DNA of 64,000 nt from the NCBI RefSeq assembly GCF_030580955.1, contig NZ_JAUQON010000003.1:558001-622000 (forward strand). The letters are read 5' to 3'. The notes below the pieces were generated by a model. The model searched no databases and was not told the origin of the DNA. It was given only the letters and a program-made list of their open reading frames with translations. This DNA comes from Hymenobacter convexus. GTDB taxonomy: Bacteria > Bacteroidota > Bacteroidia > Cytophagales > Hymenobacteraceae. Below, piece by piece: positions 8,845 through 18,225 of the stretch. A program made the position numbers and the translations under genes. Within the stretch, counting starts at the first letter, position 1, and every line of letters starts with the position of its first letter.

Positions 8845-11262
8845 ATGACTAAAGTCTTCCTGGCCTTGCTCCTTTGGGCCAGCCTTAACCCAGCCTTTGC
8901 CCAGCAGAAAACTGCCCGCATACTCTGGTACGACCAGCCGGCCAACGTATGGGAAGAAGCCCTGCCGCTGGGCAACGGCCGGCTGGGCGCCATGGTGTTC
9001 GGCCGCCCGGCCGAGGAACTGATTCAGCTCAACGAAGCCACGCTCTGGACCGGCGGCCCCGCTAACCCAAACCCCAATCCCGAGGCCTTCAGCCATTTGG
9101 CGGAGGTGCGCCGGTTGCTCTTCGCCGGCGATAATGGCGCGGCCGTGAAGCTCATGCGCCGGATGCAGGGCCCCAACACCAACGCCTACCAGCCGCTGGG
9201 CGACCTGATTCTGCGCCAGCCCATGGCCGGCCAGCCCACCAACTACCACCGCGACCTCAATCTGGCCGACGCCACCGCCACCACCCGCTTCACCGTGGAT
9301 GGCGTGGACTACACCCGCGAGCTATTCGTAACCGCGCCGGGACAGGTGATGGTCATTCGGCTCACGGCCAGCCGGAAAAAAACGCTGAATTTCAGCCTCT
9401 CAACCAAAAACCAACTGGCTTTTACCAAAGCCATAGAAGGCAGCAACGACCTGGTGCTGCGCGGCAAAGCCCGCATCTACGCCGACGAGCGCCGCGCCCT
9501 GAAACCCGTGGTGTACCAGGACGACCAAAGCTGCAACGGCATGCGCTACCAACTGCGCATTCGGGTGGTGAAAACCGATGGCAAGGTGTCGGGCGACAGC
9601 ATTCTGCACGTCGGCGGGGCCAGCGAGGCGCTGATTCTGGTATCGGGCGCCACCAGTTTTAATGGCTACGACAAGTGCCCCGACAAGGACGGCAAGGACG
9701 AAAACCAAGAAGCCCTGCGCTACCTAGATGCGGCCAGTGGCCGGAGCTTCAACAAGCTAAAAGCAGAACACACCAAGGATTATCAGCAGTATTTCAATCG
9801 GGTGAATTTCACGCTGGACGGGGCCGTGCCGCCCAACCTGCCCATCGACCAACGCCTGAAGGCCTACAAAGCCGGCCGGCCCGACCCCGCGCTGGAGCTG
9901 CTGTACTTCGATTTCGGGCGCTACCTGCTGATTTCCAGCTCCCGTCCCGGTGGGCCGGCGGCCAATTTGCAGGGTATCTGGAACCCGCTCATTCGGCCTT
10001 CCTGGCGCAGCAACTACACAACCAACATCAACCTGCAGATGAACTACTGGCCCGCCGAGGCCTGCAACCTGCCTGAAATGCAGGAGCCCTTGCGGGCCCA
10101 AATTAACCGCCTTGCCAGAAACGGCACCGCCACCGCCACCAACTACTACCACGCCCGCGGCTGGGCCGTGCACCACAACTCCGACATCTGGGCCCAGACC
10201 AACCCCGTGGGCGAAGGCACCGGCGACCCCAAGTGGGCCAACTGGAGCCTGGGCAGCCCCTGGCTCGCGCAGCACCTGTACGAGCATTACCGCTTCACCA
10301 ACGACCAAACCTACCTGCGCAATGAGGCTTACCCGCTGATGAAGTCGGCCGCCGAGTTCTGCCTCGACTGGCTGGTGGAAAAGGACGGCTACCTCGTCAC
10401 GGCCCCGTCTACCTCGCCCGAAAACAGCTACCTCCTGCCCAATGGCAACCAGGAAGTGGTGACCATCGCCTCGACCATGGACATGTCCATCATGCGCGAC
10501 TTATTCGCCAACGTCATCGAATCCGACTCCATTCTGGGCATCGATGCCGACTTTGCGAAGCTGCTGAAGCAGCAGCGCGCCCGGCTCTACCCGCTGCACA
10601 TCGGGAAGGCCGGCAACCTGCAGGAGTGGTACGGCGACTGGCCCGACGTGGACCCGCAGCACCGCCACGTGTCGCAGCTGTTCGGCCTGCACCCGGGCCG
10701 CGAAATCTCGCCCTTGCTTGACGCCATATACGCCGCCGCGGCTCGCAAAACCCTCGAAGTGCGCGGCGATGAAGGCACCGGCTGGAGCAAGGCCTGGAAA
10801 ATCAACTTCTGGGCCCGCCTGCTCGATGGCAACCACGCCTACAAGATGTACCAGGAGCTGCTCAAAGTCTCCACCCTCAACAACCTCTTCGATACCCACC
10901 CGCCCTTCCAGATTGATGGCAACTTCGGCGCCACCGCTGGCATCACCGAAATGCTGCTACAAAGCCAGCTCGACGATGTGCACCTGCTTGCGGCCCTGCC
11001 CGCCGCCTGGCGCGCCGGCCACGTTTCTGGCCTGGTGGCCCGCGGCGGCTTTGTGGTGGATATGGACTGGCGCGACGGCCGGCTGACCCGGGCGCGGGTT
11101 TTGTCGCGCACCGGCGCCCCGCTCCGGCTGCGCACCAATGTGCCGGTGACGGTGAAGGACATCGCGGCCCAAACGGTGACCAGTGCGTTGAATGGGCAGT
11201 CGCAGTACGTCACTGCATTCGAAACGAAGGCTGGTAAAACGTATGAAATCGTGGCGCAGTAG
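8845..11262 (+). CDS. GH95 alpha-L-fucosidase / alpha-L-galactosidase
   Basis: Secreted exo-hydrolase (805 aa) of the GH95 type, which removes alpha-linked L-fucose or L-galactose from plant glycans such as xyloglucan or RG side chains. Signal peptide about 1-20 (NPAFAQ). The start WYDQPANVWEEALPLGNGRL is the GH95 N-terminal signature. The (alpha/alpha)6 barrel has TTNINLQMNYW (the two substrate-handling Asn), a Glu in APSTSPENSY and an Asp in QIDGNFGATAG, matching known catalytic positions. Length is normal. The specificity-determining residue cannot be assigned here. Its TAG stop lies inside a family-C repeat half-element (11259-11285). Confidence 0.93.
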   Translation: MTKVFLALLLWASLNPAFAQQKTARILWYDQPANVWEEALPLGNGRLGAMVFGRPAEELIQLNEATLWTGGPANPNPNPEAFSHLAEVRRLLFAGDNGAAVKLMRRMQGPNTNAYQPLGDLILRQPMAGQPTNYHRDLNLADATATTRFTVDGVDYTRELFVTAPGQVMVIRLTASRKKTLNFSLSTKNQLAFTKAIEGSNDLVLRGKARIYADERRALKPVVYQDDQSCNGMRYQLRIRVVKTDGKVSGDSILHVGGASEALILVSGATSFNGYDKCPDKDGKDENQEALRYLDAASGRSFNKLKAEHTKDYQQYFNRVNFTLDGAVPPNLPIDQRLKAYKAGRPDPALELLYFDFGRYLLISSSRPGGPAANLQGIWNPLIRPSWRSNYTTNINLQMNYWPAEACNLPEMQEPLRAQINRLARNGTATATNYYHARGWAVHHNSDIWAQTNPVGEGTGDPKWANWSLGSPWLAQHLYEHYRFTNDQTYLRNEAYPLMKSAAEFCLDWLVEKDGYLVTAPSTSPENSYLLPNGNQEVVTIASTMDMSIMRDLFANVIESDSILGIDADFAKLLKQQRARLYPLHIGKAGNLQEWYGDWPDVDPQHRHVSQLFGLHPGREISPLLDAIYAAAARKTLEVRGDEGTGWSKAWKINFWARLLDGNHAYKMYQELLKVSTLNNLFDTHPPFQIDGNFGATAGITEMLLQSQLDDVHLLAALPAAWRAGHVSGLVARGGFVVDMDWRDGRLTRARVLSRTGAPLRLRTNVPVTVKDIAAQTVTSALNGQSQYVTAFETKAGKTYEIVAQ

Positions 11263-11285
11263 CGTGGACTCTGCGAGTCCGCGCC
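11259..11285 (+). repeat. Single family-C hairpin carrying the GH95 stop codon
   Basis: GTAGCGTGGACTCTGCGAGT then CCGCGCC: a hairpin made of GGACT/AGTCC arms. The GH95 stop TAG (11260-11262) is the TAG of the element. The same unit occurs as an inverted pair at 33699-33773. Confidence 0.6.
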
Positions 11286-11307
11286 AGATAGCACAACACT
11301 ACTGAGC

Positions 11308-11393
11308 CGTCATGCAGAGCGCAGCGAAGCATCTCGCGTGCTGTATCTGATTACCATCGCAAGCGAGATGCTTCGCTGCGCTCTGCATGACGT
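11308..11393. repeat. Family-A intergenic inverted repeat, ATGC/GCAT variant
   Basis: Inverted arms starting CGTCATGCAGAGCGCAGCGA between GH95 and the GH43-like gene, with a variable centre of about 30 bp. The same variant is found at 56825-56923 and 62302-62411. Confidence 0.85.
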
Positions 11394-11406
11394 TTAAACG
11401 CACTAA

Positions 11407-12474
11407 ATGAAAATCGCCCTTTACATTCCTTGCTTCGCGCTGCTACTCGCAAGCGGCCACGCATTCGCCCAAAAAACACCCGCCACCAAAGCTCCGAAAG
11501 CTGTTTCTGCCCCTAAAGCCACCGCGGCCAAACCCGCGCCCAAGCCGCTGTTCAGCGACCCCGTTTTCGATGGGGCGGCTGACCCGGTCATCATCTGGAA
11601 TAAGCAGGCGAAAAAATGGTGGATGTTCTACACCAACCGCCGCGCCACCGACACCACCGCCACCGGCGTGACCTGGGTGCACAGCACCCGCATCGGCATC
11701 GCCGAATCGGGCGACGGTGGCACCACCTGGACCTACCGCGATACGGCCAACATCAACTACCGCCCCGACCGCGGATACACCCACTGGGCCCCCGATGTGG
11801 TGGAGGCCAACGGGCAGTACCACATGTTCCTGACCTACGTGCCCGGCACCTTCACCGACTGGAACCACCCGCGCGTCATCATCCAGCTCACCAGCCCCGA
11901 TTTGCTGAACTGGAAATACGTGCAAACCCTGCCGCTCATCACTGATAAAGTCATCGACGCCAGCGTGTTCCGGCTGCCCGACGGCACCTGGCGGCTGTGG
12001 TACAACAACGAGCGGGACCACAAGTCTATTTACTACGCCGACAGCCCCGACCTGCTGCACTGGACCGACCACGGCCAGGCCCTGAATGAGCGCGGCGAAG
12101 GCCCCAAAGTATTCCGCTGGCACGAGCAGTACTGGATGATAATCGACCAGTGGAAAGGCATGGCCGTGTACCATTCCGATGACCTGCTGCACTGGCAGCC
12201 CCAGCCCGAGCGCCTGCTCGAACTCCCCGGCCAGGGCCGCGACGACCAGGCCATCGGCGGGCACTGCGACGTGGTGGTTAGCAACGGCCGCGCCTACGTG
12301 TTCTACTTCACCCACCCCGGCCGCAGCAAGGCCAGCCCCGCCCCGGCCAACAGCATCGCCGCCAAGCGCAGCGTGATTCAGGTGGCAGAGTTGGAATTTA
12401 AGGATGGCCAACTGACCTGTGACCGGGATAAGCCCACGTTTGTGCGGCTGGTACCGCCCGCAGGCCGGCGTTAG
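11407..12474 (+). CDS. GH43-like five-bladed beta-propeller glycosidase
   Basis: Secreted 355-residue protein. Signal peptide about 1-21, an Ala/Pro/Lys-rich linker (about 22-50), then a five-bladed propeller. GH43-type acidic residues appear in the expected order: Asp in FDGAADPVIIW, Asp in VIDASVFRLPDG and Glu in GEGPKVFRWH; HWAPDVVEANGQYHMF is also a common GH43 stretch. Such enzymes remove arabinose, galactose or xylose side chains; the sugar is not predictable here. It ends the + strand array, and its TAG stop overlaps by 4 bp the TAA of the convergent GH2 gene. Confidence 0.8.
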   Translation: MKIALYIPCFALLLASGHAFAQKTPATKAPKAVSAPKATAAKPAPKPLFSDPVFDGAADPVIIWNKQAKKWWMFYTNRRATDTTATGVTWVHSTRIGIAESGDGGTTWTYRDTANINYRPDRGYTHWAPDVVEANGQYHMFLTYVPGTFTDWNHPRVIIQLTSPDLLNWKYVQTLPLITDKVIDASVFRLPDGTWRLWYNNERDHKSIYYADSPDLLHWTDHGQALNERGEGPKVFRWHEQYWMIIDQWKGMAVYHSDDLLHWQPQPERLLELPGQGRDDQAIGGHCDVVVSNGRAYVFYFTHPGRSKASPAPANSIAAKRSVIQVAELEFKDGQLTCDRDKPTFVRLVPPAGRR

Positions 12475-15347
12475 AACAAATCGTCCTTCGCCGGGGCAAT
12501 GTAGGGTTGGGGCTTGCTGTCGGTGGGCGGCAGGCCGAAGTAGAAGTACAGCGTGCGCCGGATGGGCGCACCGCTGAAGTGGTTGGTTTCGGAGTTTGGC
12601 CCGAGGTTTTTGGGGTTGTTGTCGATGTTGAGGCCCAGCTTAGTGCCGATGGGCGGGATGCGGTCGAGGAAGGAAATGTCACCGATGGGCAGGCCGGGCT
12701 GGGGCTTCACGCCCGAAAGGCCGTAAAAATTGAAGCGCCGCACGAACAGGTCTTTGTCGGGGCTGGCCACTAGGAAGGCCCCTTCCACGGTGTTGAATTC
12801 CATCCAGGCGATATCGGCGAAATAGCCTTTGAACTCGGGGTAAATCCAGGGCGCGGCGGCCGTTTGGGTGTTGTTATTGGCGTTTTCCCACACATTTAAA
12901 GTGGTGCCGGCGAGGCGGTTTTTCCAGGCGCGGTACGGTCCCTGGCCCAGCCATTTGGCCCCGATAACGAAGTTTTCGGGGTAGGTGAAGCTGAGGCCAG
13001 CGAAGGCATAGTTGCCGGTGAGGGCGTACTCGTAATCCATTTGTAGCCAGCCGGTGGCGTACATTTTCCAGCGCACAGTTTTTAGGTCGCCGGAGTAGCG
13101 GGCTTCCACCACTTCGCCGTCGGGCTCGGTGCGGTGCGTGAGGCCGGTGAAGGTGGCAGTGCCGGCCACCAGCACGGGGCCGTTGGTGAAGCTGAGTTTG
13201 TCGCCGTTGTTGCCCTTCACACCGGTGATGCGGCCGTTGGTTTTGCTGAACGTGACCGAAATGTTGCTGGCCGTAAGGTTGAGCGTGCTATCGGTTTCGG
13301 CCACCTGCACGGCGGGCTTGTCCTTGCCGGCCAGCACCAGTACATCTGCCAGCAGCTTGGTATTGCCGCCGGTTTTCCAGGTCCATTTGTACACCAGATT
13401 TTTGGCCGGGTCGAAGGCCGAAAGGACGATGGCGTCGTAGCGTTGAAAGTCTTTGGGCAGCTCCAGTTTCAACTTGCCGGTGGCCAGCGGGGCTACGTTG
13501 GGGCTCTTGAAGCGGCTTTTCTTGCCCGTGATGCTGCCCGCAAACGGGTCGCTCGGCTGGCGGAAATTCACCAGCTCCCACTGGAAAAAACACTGGCTGA
13601 GGTTGGTGAAATGGTAGCGGTTTTCGACTTCTATTTTCCCGTCGAATTTGGCCGGCAGCTCTTTCAGGGTGATGTGAATGGGCGAGAAAATCTCGCGGAT
13701 GGCGAAGAAGCTGCCCTCCTTTTCGCGGTGCGGGCCCAGCAGGCCGTCGGGCGCGTTCACGCCGTTCACGTCGATGATGTTGTTCTGGTCGGTGCGCACG
13801 ATGCCCTCGTCCACCATGGCCCAGAGGAAGCCGCCGCCCGAGCGCTGGGCCTTCCAGTGCAACTCCCACATATCGGCCAGGCCGGCCCCTCCGCCCCCAT
13901 CGTCCTGGCTGTGCAGGAATTCGGTGGGCATGTAGATGAGCGAGTCGGCGAGGATTTTTTGGGTGCTGTAGTAGTCCTCGTAGTGGTTGCAGTCGATGCC
14001 GCTGGCCGCGTTGCCGGGCCGGTGGTGCGGGTGAATAACCGGGCGTTTGGTGAGGTCGTATTGCGTAAAAATGGCGTCCAGCTCTTTGTTGGTGCCGCCC
14101 TCGTTGCCATTGTCCCAGAAGATGATGCTGGGGTGGTTCTGGTCCTTCTCCACCATGGAGCGCACCAGCGGCGTGCCGGCCCTGGTGCTGTAGAATTTCT
14201 GCCAGCCGGCCAGTTCATCGAGCACGTACAAACCCAGCGAATCGCAGAGGTGCAGGAACTCGGCATCGGGCGGGTAGTGCGACATGCGCACGGCGTTCAT
14301 ATTCATCTCCTTCAGCAGCTTCACGTCCTGCAGCTGAATGGAGTCGTTGAGGGTACGGCCGGTTTCGGGCCACCAGCTGTGGCGATTGGTGCCTTTCATT
14401 TTCACCTGCGTACCGTTCACGTAAATGCCCTTGCCGCGCCGCACCTCAATGGTGCGGAATCCAAATCTTTCGGTGGTCTGGTACTGCGTTTCAGCCCCGC
14501 TGCGTAGCGTGAGGCGGGCACGGTAAAGGTCGGGCGTTTCGCTGGTCCACTGGCGCGGGGTTTTGATGGTGGTAGTCAGGCGGGCCAGGGTGTCGCCGGC
14601 CGCCACGGTGGCGCTGGCGGCACCCACGGTTTGGCCGCTTTGGTCGATGATATCGGCCTGGAGTTGGGCGGGCTGCCGCACGTTGCGCACGTTGGCGCGG
14701 AGCGTAAAGCTGCCGTTGGCGCGGGCGTCAATGGCCACGTTTTCGGCGTATTGCTGCGGGTAAGACTGCAGGTACACCGGCCGGAAAATCCCGCCGAATA
14801 CCCAGTAGTCGGCCAGTCGCTCGGCGTTGTTCACACTGGGCTCGGCCGACATCTTGCTCACTTTTACTTCGAGCAAATTTGCCTCGCCGAACTTGAGCTT
14901 GTCGGTGATATCGTACTTGAAACGGTAGAACGCGCCCTGGTGAATCGGGCCAGCCACCTGGCCGTTCACCTTCACTTCAGTGTCCGTCATCGAGCCTTCG
15001 AACACGATTTCAACGCGCCGCCCGCGCCAGGCGGCGGGCACGTTGAACGAATGCTTATACAGCCCCTGCTCGTCGGCGAAGCGGAAGTTCTTACCGTAGG
15101 TTTTGTAGTCGCGGCCGTAGTTGTAGAGGCCGAAACCCTGCTGCTCCCAGCATGAAGGCACGGCAATGGTAGTCCAGTAGCCGCTTTTGCGCCCGCCGGT
15201 ACAGTAGAAATCCCACTTCACGGTAGGGTGGTTGTCGCGGCCGGAGAGGTATTGAATTTGCTTCTGGTTGGCAGACGTTTGGGCACGAGTATTCTGGAAG
15301 GACACAAGCGCCCAAACGAGCAACAGGTATTGAATAGTTTTGGGCAT
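12471..15347 (-). CDS. Large secreted GH2-family beta-glycosidase
   Basis: A 958-residue exo-glycosidase of the beta-galactosidase/beta-glucuronidase type, likely trimming RG-I side chains. Signal peptide about 1-22. A sugar-binding jelly roll (GLYKHSFNVPAAWRGRRVEI), an immunoglobulin-like domain, then the TIM barrel from GKGIYVNGTQVKMKGTNRHS. The acid/base Glu is in WDNGNEGGTNKELD and a plausible nucleophile in MPTEFLHSQDD. A C-terminal beta-galactosidase small-chain-like region follows. Longer than the second GH2 (19132-21465) and only distantly similar, so the specificities probably differ. It is the last gene of the leftward array starting at the second susC and ends in a convergent 4-bp stop overlap. 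Confidence 0.88.
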   Translation of the reverse strand: MPKTIQYLLLVWALVSFQNTRAQTSANQKQIQYLSGRDNHPTVKWDFYCTGGRKSGYWTTIAVPSCWEQQGFGLYNYGRDYKTYGKNFRFADEQGLYKHSFNVPAAWRGRRVEIVFEGSMTDTEVKVNGQVAGPIHQGAFYRFKYDITDKLKFGEANLLEVKVSKMSAEPSVNNAERLADYWVFGGIFRPVYLQSYPQQYAENVAIDARANGSFTLRANVRNVRQPAQLQADIIDQSGQTVGAASATVAAGDTLARLTTTIKTPRQWTSETPDLYRARLTLRSGAETQYQTTERFGFRTIEVRRGKGIYVNGTQVKMKGTNRHSWWPETGRTLNDSIQLQDVKLLKEMNMNAVRMSHYPPDAEFLHLCDSLGLYVLDELAGWQKFYSTRAGTPLVRSMVEKDQNHPSIIFWDNGNEGGTNKELDAIFTQYDLTKRPVIHPHHRPGNAASGIDCNHYEDYYSTQKILADSLIYMPTEFLHSQDDGGGGAGLADMWELHWKAQRSGGGFLWAMVDEGIVRTDQNNIIDVNGVNAPDGLLGPHREKEGSFFAIREIFSPIHITLKELPAKFDGKIEVENRYHFTNLSQCFFQWELVNFRQPSDPFAGSITGKKSRFKSPNVAPLATGKLKLELPKDFQRYDAIVLSAFDPAKNLVYKWTWKTGGNTKLLADVLVLAGKDKPAVQVAETDSTLNLTASNISVTFSKTNGRITGVKGNNGDKLSFTNGPVLVAGTATFTGLTHRTEPDGEVVEARYSGDLKTVRWKMYATGWLQMDYEYALTGNYAFAGLSFTYPENFVIGAKWLGQGPYRAWKNRLAGTTLNVWENANNNTQTAAAPWIYPEFKGYFADIAWMEFNTVEGAFLVASPDKDLFVRRFNFYGLSGVKPQPGLPIGDISFLDRIPPIGTKLGLNIDNNPKNLGPNSETNHFSGAPIRRTLYFYFGLPPTDSKPQPYIAPAKDDLF

Positions 15348-15357
15348 TGGAGGGCGA

Positions 15358-15460
15358 TGTAGAGACGCGACACTTCGCGTCTCGTCGTTACTGATGTTGT
15401 TCCTAATGGGCTGTGGTTCCGGCCGTTCAACGCCGAGACGCGAAGTGTCGCGTCTCTACA
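15358..15460. repeat. Family-B intergenic inverted repeat (TGTAGAGACGCGA type)
   Basis: Arms TGTAGAGACGCGACACTTCG plus CGTCTC and their reverse complement flank a variable centre. Each arm is itself a hairpin (AGACGCGA/TCGCGTCT). It separates the GH2 gene from the FG-GAP gene. Other copies: 19003-19129 and 36581-36685. Confidence 0.85.
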
Positions 15461-15474
15461 TGGTTCAGGCGGTT

Positions 15475-17226
15475 CTAGTAGTGCGTATGGTTAACCACGC
15501 TGTTTCTCAAGTATTCCAGGTTCTTCTTCGAGTCTTTGCCGCTGTGCGCGGCGCGGCGGCTGCCGAAGACACTCAGCCGCCCCTGATTCAGCGTGATGAC
15601 CTCTTCCGCGCCGCGTCCCGTGAAATCGAACATGTGGAAAACGGTGTCGGGGAAATACAGCTCGCCGGTACCAGCGTCGTTCAGCCGGAATTTGTGCCAG
15701 AACAGCCAGGTGGTGCCGTCGCCGCGCCAGTTGCCGCGCACGAAATCAGGGTTGCCGTTGATGGGGTTGCCGGGCCACTTTTTCACTAGGCTGCCGCCGT
15801 TGTCGAACCAGTAGAGCTGGCTCGACAGGCCGGGCTCGTCGGTGCCCTTGGTGCCATAGGTGCGGCCGCCGATGACGACCTGCGGGCCGGAAACGCCTTT
15901 CAGGAAATTGCCCACGGCGAGCTGCTGGCTGTGCTCGGCGGTGTTTTGCCAGATGATTTTGCCCGTCATCCCATCATAGATGAACACGCCGGTTTCGCTG
16001 TTGGCAGTGGCGATGTCGAGACGGCCGTCGCCGTTCATGTCGATGAATTTGTAGCTGTCGGCGTGGTCGTGGTTGTCGGGCAGCAGGTCGAAGCGGTTCC
16101 AGATTTCTTTGCCGCTCGTATCGAGCAGCAGCGAGCCAACCAGCACTTCGTCGAGGCCGTCGCTGTTGAGGTCGACGGGGTAAACGTAGTGGCCCAGGTT
16201 GTCCTTTTTGCGGTGCTCGGTGTGCTGCCAGAGCTGCTTGAGGTCGGCCGCGTAGGCGGTCACGTTCTGGGTGCCGCCCATGTCGGTGTAGGCCACCAGG
16301 TCGTTGGCCGGGCCGGCGTGCAGGTGGGCAATGGCCAGCCGGAAGTTGTTGTAAACGTGCGGCAGCGGCTGGGTGGGCCAGGGCGTTTTGCGCAGAATGC
16401 GGCCGGTGCGGCCGTCGGCCACCACCAGCCACTCCTGGCCTTCGATGAAGCGCCAGTGCACCACTTCGGCGCGGCCGTTGCGGTCGAAGTCCCAGAGCAC
16501 ACCGGGCGCTTCAAATTCTGACCGTTCCTTCACATACTCAGTCGGCGCCTGGTAGGCCCAGAGCTCCTTGCCCGCGTTATCGAAAACATGGGCCGAGAAG
16601 TCGGGTTCCAGCACCATGAAATCGGTTTTGCCGTCGCCGTCCACGTCGCCGAATTTCACGGCGTTCGACGATGGAATAATGTACTGCTTCAGCAGCGCCA
16701 CATCCTCCGGCAGCTGGTAGGGCCGAATATCTGCTTCCTTCAAATCGGCATTTTTGCTCAGGACCAGCACGTCCACGGCCGCGCCCATTTCGATGCGGGT
16801 CAGCTTGACGTAAGCCGGGCCGGCTGGCAACTCAAACGTGCCGCCGGCCTGCCAGCTTAGCGGGCCGCGACCAAATTCCCCAACCGTCACCTTATCATTG
16901 ACGGCGACTTTGAAGCCGGTGTTTTTTTCGCCCTGGCTGCGCACAAATAGCATGTAGCGCCCCGCTTCCGGCACCTGCACGCGCACCTGCATGTTGGTTT
17001 TCGACTTCAGCACCAGCGCGGTGTTGTTGAAAATCCAGGGCGCATGCAGGGCATTGGCATCGGCAATGACGACGCCTTTGGGGAGCTCCTGAATAAAATC
17101 CGACGCCGGAATGATGACCGTAGCCGGCAGCGGTGCGGGCCGGGCGGCAGGCGTCTGGGCAGCGATTCTTGAGCTGCCAGTGCAGCACAATAACATGGCC
17201 ACGACGGCGAGTTCTTTCATGCGCAA
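15475..17226 (-). CDS. Secreted FG-GAP/VCBS beta-propeller protein, possible polysaccharide lyase relative
   Basis: Exported 583-residue protein of unclear function. Signal peptide about 1-24; a beta-sandwich, carbohydrate-binding-like domain (about 35-160: LKSKTNMQVRVQVPEAGRYM); then a propeller with calcium-type DxDxDG loops: FGDVDGDGKTDFMVLEP, WDFDRNGRAEVVHW, VDLNSDGLDEVLVG, IDMNGDGRLDIA. These loops resemble those of PL11 rhamnogalacturonan lyases such as the one at 21572-23545, but overall sequence and length differ. The C-terminus ends VVNHTHY. It sits between a GH2 and two CE12 esterases, so a role in rhamnogalacturonan cleavage or binding is plausible but unproven. Confidence 0.6.
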   Translation of the reverse strand: MRMKELAVVAMLLCCTGSSRIAAQTPAARPAPLPATVIIPASDFIQELPKGVVIADANALHAPWIFNNTALVLKSKTNMQVRVQVPEAGRYMLFVRSQGEKNTGFKVAVNDKVTVGEFGRGPLSWQAGGTFELPAGPAYVKLTRIEMGAAVDVLVLSKNADLKEADIRPYQLPEDVALLKQYIIPSSNAVKFGDVDGDGKTDFMVLEPDFSAHVFDNAGKELWAYQAPTEYVKERSEFEAPGVLWDFDRNGRAEVVHWRFIEGQEWLVVADGRTGRILRKTPWPTQPLPHVYNNFRLAIAHLHAGPANDLVAYTDMGGTQNVTAYAADLKQLWQHTEHRKKDNLGHYVYPVDLNSDGLDEVLVGSLLLDTSGKEIWNRFDLLPDNHDHADSYKFIDMNGDGRLDIATANSETGVFIYDGMTGKIIWQNTAEHSQQLAVGNFLKGVSGPQVVIGGRTYGTKGTDEPGLSSQLYWFDNGGSLVKKWPGNPINGNPDFVRGNWRGDGTTWLFWHKFRLNDAGTGELYFPDTVFHMFDFTGRGAEEVITLNQGRLSVFGSRRAAHSGKDSKKNLEYLRNSVVNHTHY

Positions 17227-17234
17227 TGGGAGCT

Positions 17235-17306
17235 GTAGCGCGGACTTTTAGTCCGCGAGTGCATCGGAATTAAACCTGTAAGTCGCGGACTAAAAGTCCG
17301 CGCTAC
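17235..17306. repeat. Family-C intergenic inverted repeat supplying the CE12 stop codon
   Basis: Inverted arms GTAGCGCGGACTTTTAGTCC and reverse complement, each a hairpin of CGCGGACT/AGTCCGCG. The right arm, read on the minus strand, contains the TAG stop (17303-17305) of the downstream-listed esterase. Confidence 0.8.
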
Positions 17307-18103
17307 TTCTTCAAATATTTGCTTAGCGCCAGCCCCTTCGTGGCCTTGATGCCCTCGGCCACGGTGGCAGCGTTGAGTTGCGCGCCGGCTTCGATGGTGT
17401 GGGTGTGGTCCTTTGAGGTGAAGTAGACGGTACCCACTTTGGCTTCGCCTTCGCGGTCGTATTTGTCGGCCACCAAGCGGTTCAAATCAATGAAATAAGC
17501 GCCGCCTTGCTGGGCGGCCTCGGCGGCCCATTTGGTGTAGCCATCGGTGGCGCGGTTCACCTTACCGGCCTTCCAGCCGTTGCGCGGCACCAGCGAGCAG
17601 ACGACCGGCGTAGCGCCTTTAGCCTTGGTTTCGCTAATGACTTTACGCAGGTACCAGCCGTAGCTGTGCACCACTTCCTGCTGCTTGGTGAGGGGGTTGT
17701 AGAGGTTCTGGCTTTCCTCGCCGTTGCTTTTGATGGTGCCCCGGGCGCGGGAAGTGTCGACCAGTGCGCCATCGTCGTTGTGGCCGAATTGCATGATGAC
17801 GAAGTCGCCGGGCTGGAGTTTATTCCGCACACCTTCCCACAGGCCTTTGGTCTGGAAAGTGCGGCTGCTGGTGCCGCCCAGCGCGTCGTTCTCGATGCGG
17901 ATGCGGGTGGTGTCGAAGTGCGCGGGCAGGTAGTTGCCCCAGCCCCAGAGGCCGCCGTCGCCCTTGCCTTTTCCGTTTTTCACGGTCGAGTCGCCGATGA
18001 GATAGAGCGTGGGCTTGCGCTTGGGCGGGCGGGCGGTGAAGGCGGCCAGTAGCAGAACGAGGACAAGCAGGCCGTAGGTGCGGGTGGTTTTGGTGGGTTT
18101 CAT
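17303..18103 (-). CDS. Rhamnogalacturonan acetylesterase (CE12, SGNH hydrolase)
   Basis: Secreted esterase of 266 residues that should deacetylate rhamnogalacturonan. I start at the ATG at 18103 (MKPTKTTRTYGLLVLVLLLA); an upstream ATG at 18121 lies inside a family-A repeat and is unlikely. Signal/anchor about 8-24. SGNH blocks: LYLIGDSTVKN (Ser nucleophile), LGGTSSRTF, MQFGHNDDG and DHTHTIEAGA (catalytic Asp/His). It is a single-domain CE12, shorter than the gene at 5713-7044. The adjacent gene at 18226-18993 is a close paralogue with the same KGATPVVCS and KYLKK ends, suggesting tandem duplication. Confidence 0.9.
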   Translation of the reverse strand: MKPTKTTRTYGLLVLVLLLAAFTARPPKRKPTLYLIGDSTVKNGKGKGDGGLWGWGNYLPAHFDTTRIRIENDALGGTSSRTFQTKGLWEGVRNKLQPGDFVIMQFGHNDDGALVDTSRARGTIKSNGEESQNLYNPLTKQQEVVHSYGWYLRKVISETKAKGATPVVCSLVPRNGWKAGKVNRATDGYTKWAAEAAQQGGAYFIDLNRLVADKYDREGEAKVGTVYFTSKDHTHTIEAGAQLNAATVAEGIKATKGLALSKYLKK

Positions 18104-18116
18104 GGAAGGTCCTTGT

Positions 18117-18205
18117 GTCATGCTGAGCGCAGTCGAAGCATCTCTACCGCAATAGCCATCAGATTACTCTCGCAGTAGAAATGCTTCGACTTCGCTCAGC
18201 ATGAC
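18117..18205. repeat. Family-A intergenic inverted repeat, ATGCT/AGCAT variant
   Basis: Arms GTCATGCTGAGCGCAGTCGA... and reverse complement between the two CE12 paralogues. The right arm carries point changes (AGTAGAAATGCTTCGACTTC), so it is a slightly decayed copy. Confidence 0.82.
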
Positions 18206-18225
18206 GTTCTTTTTGAGGGAGAATT

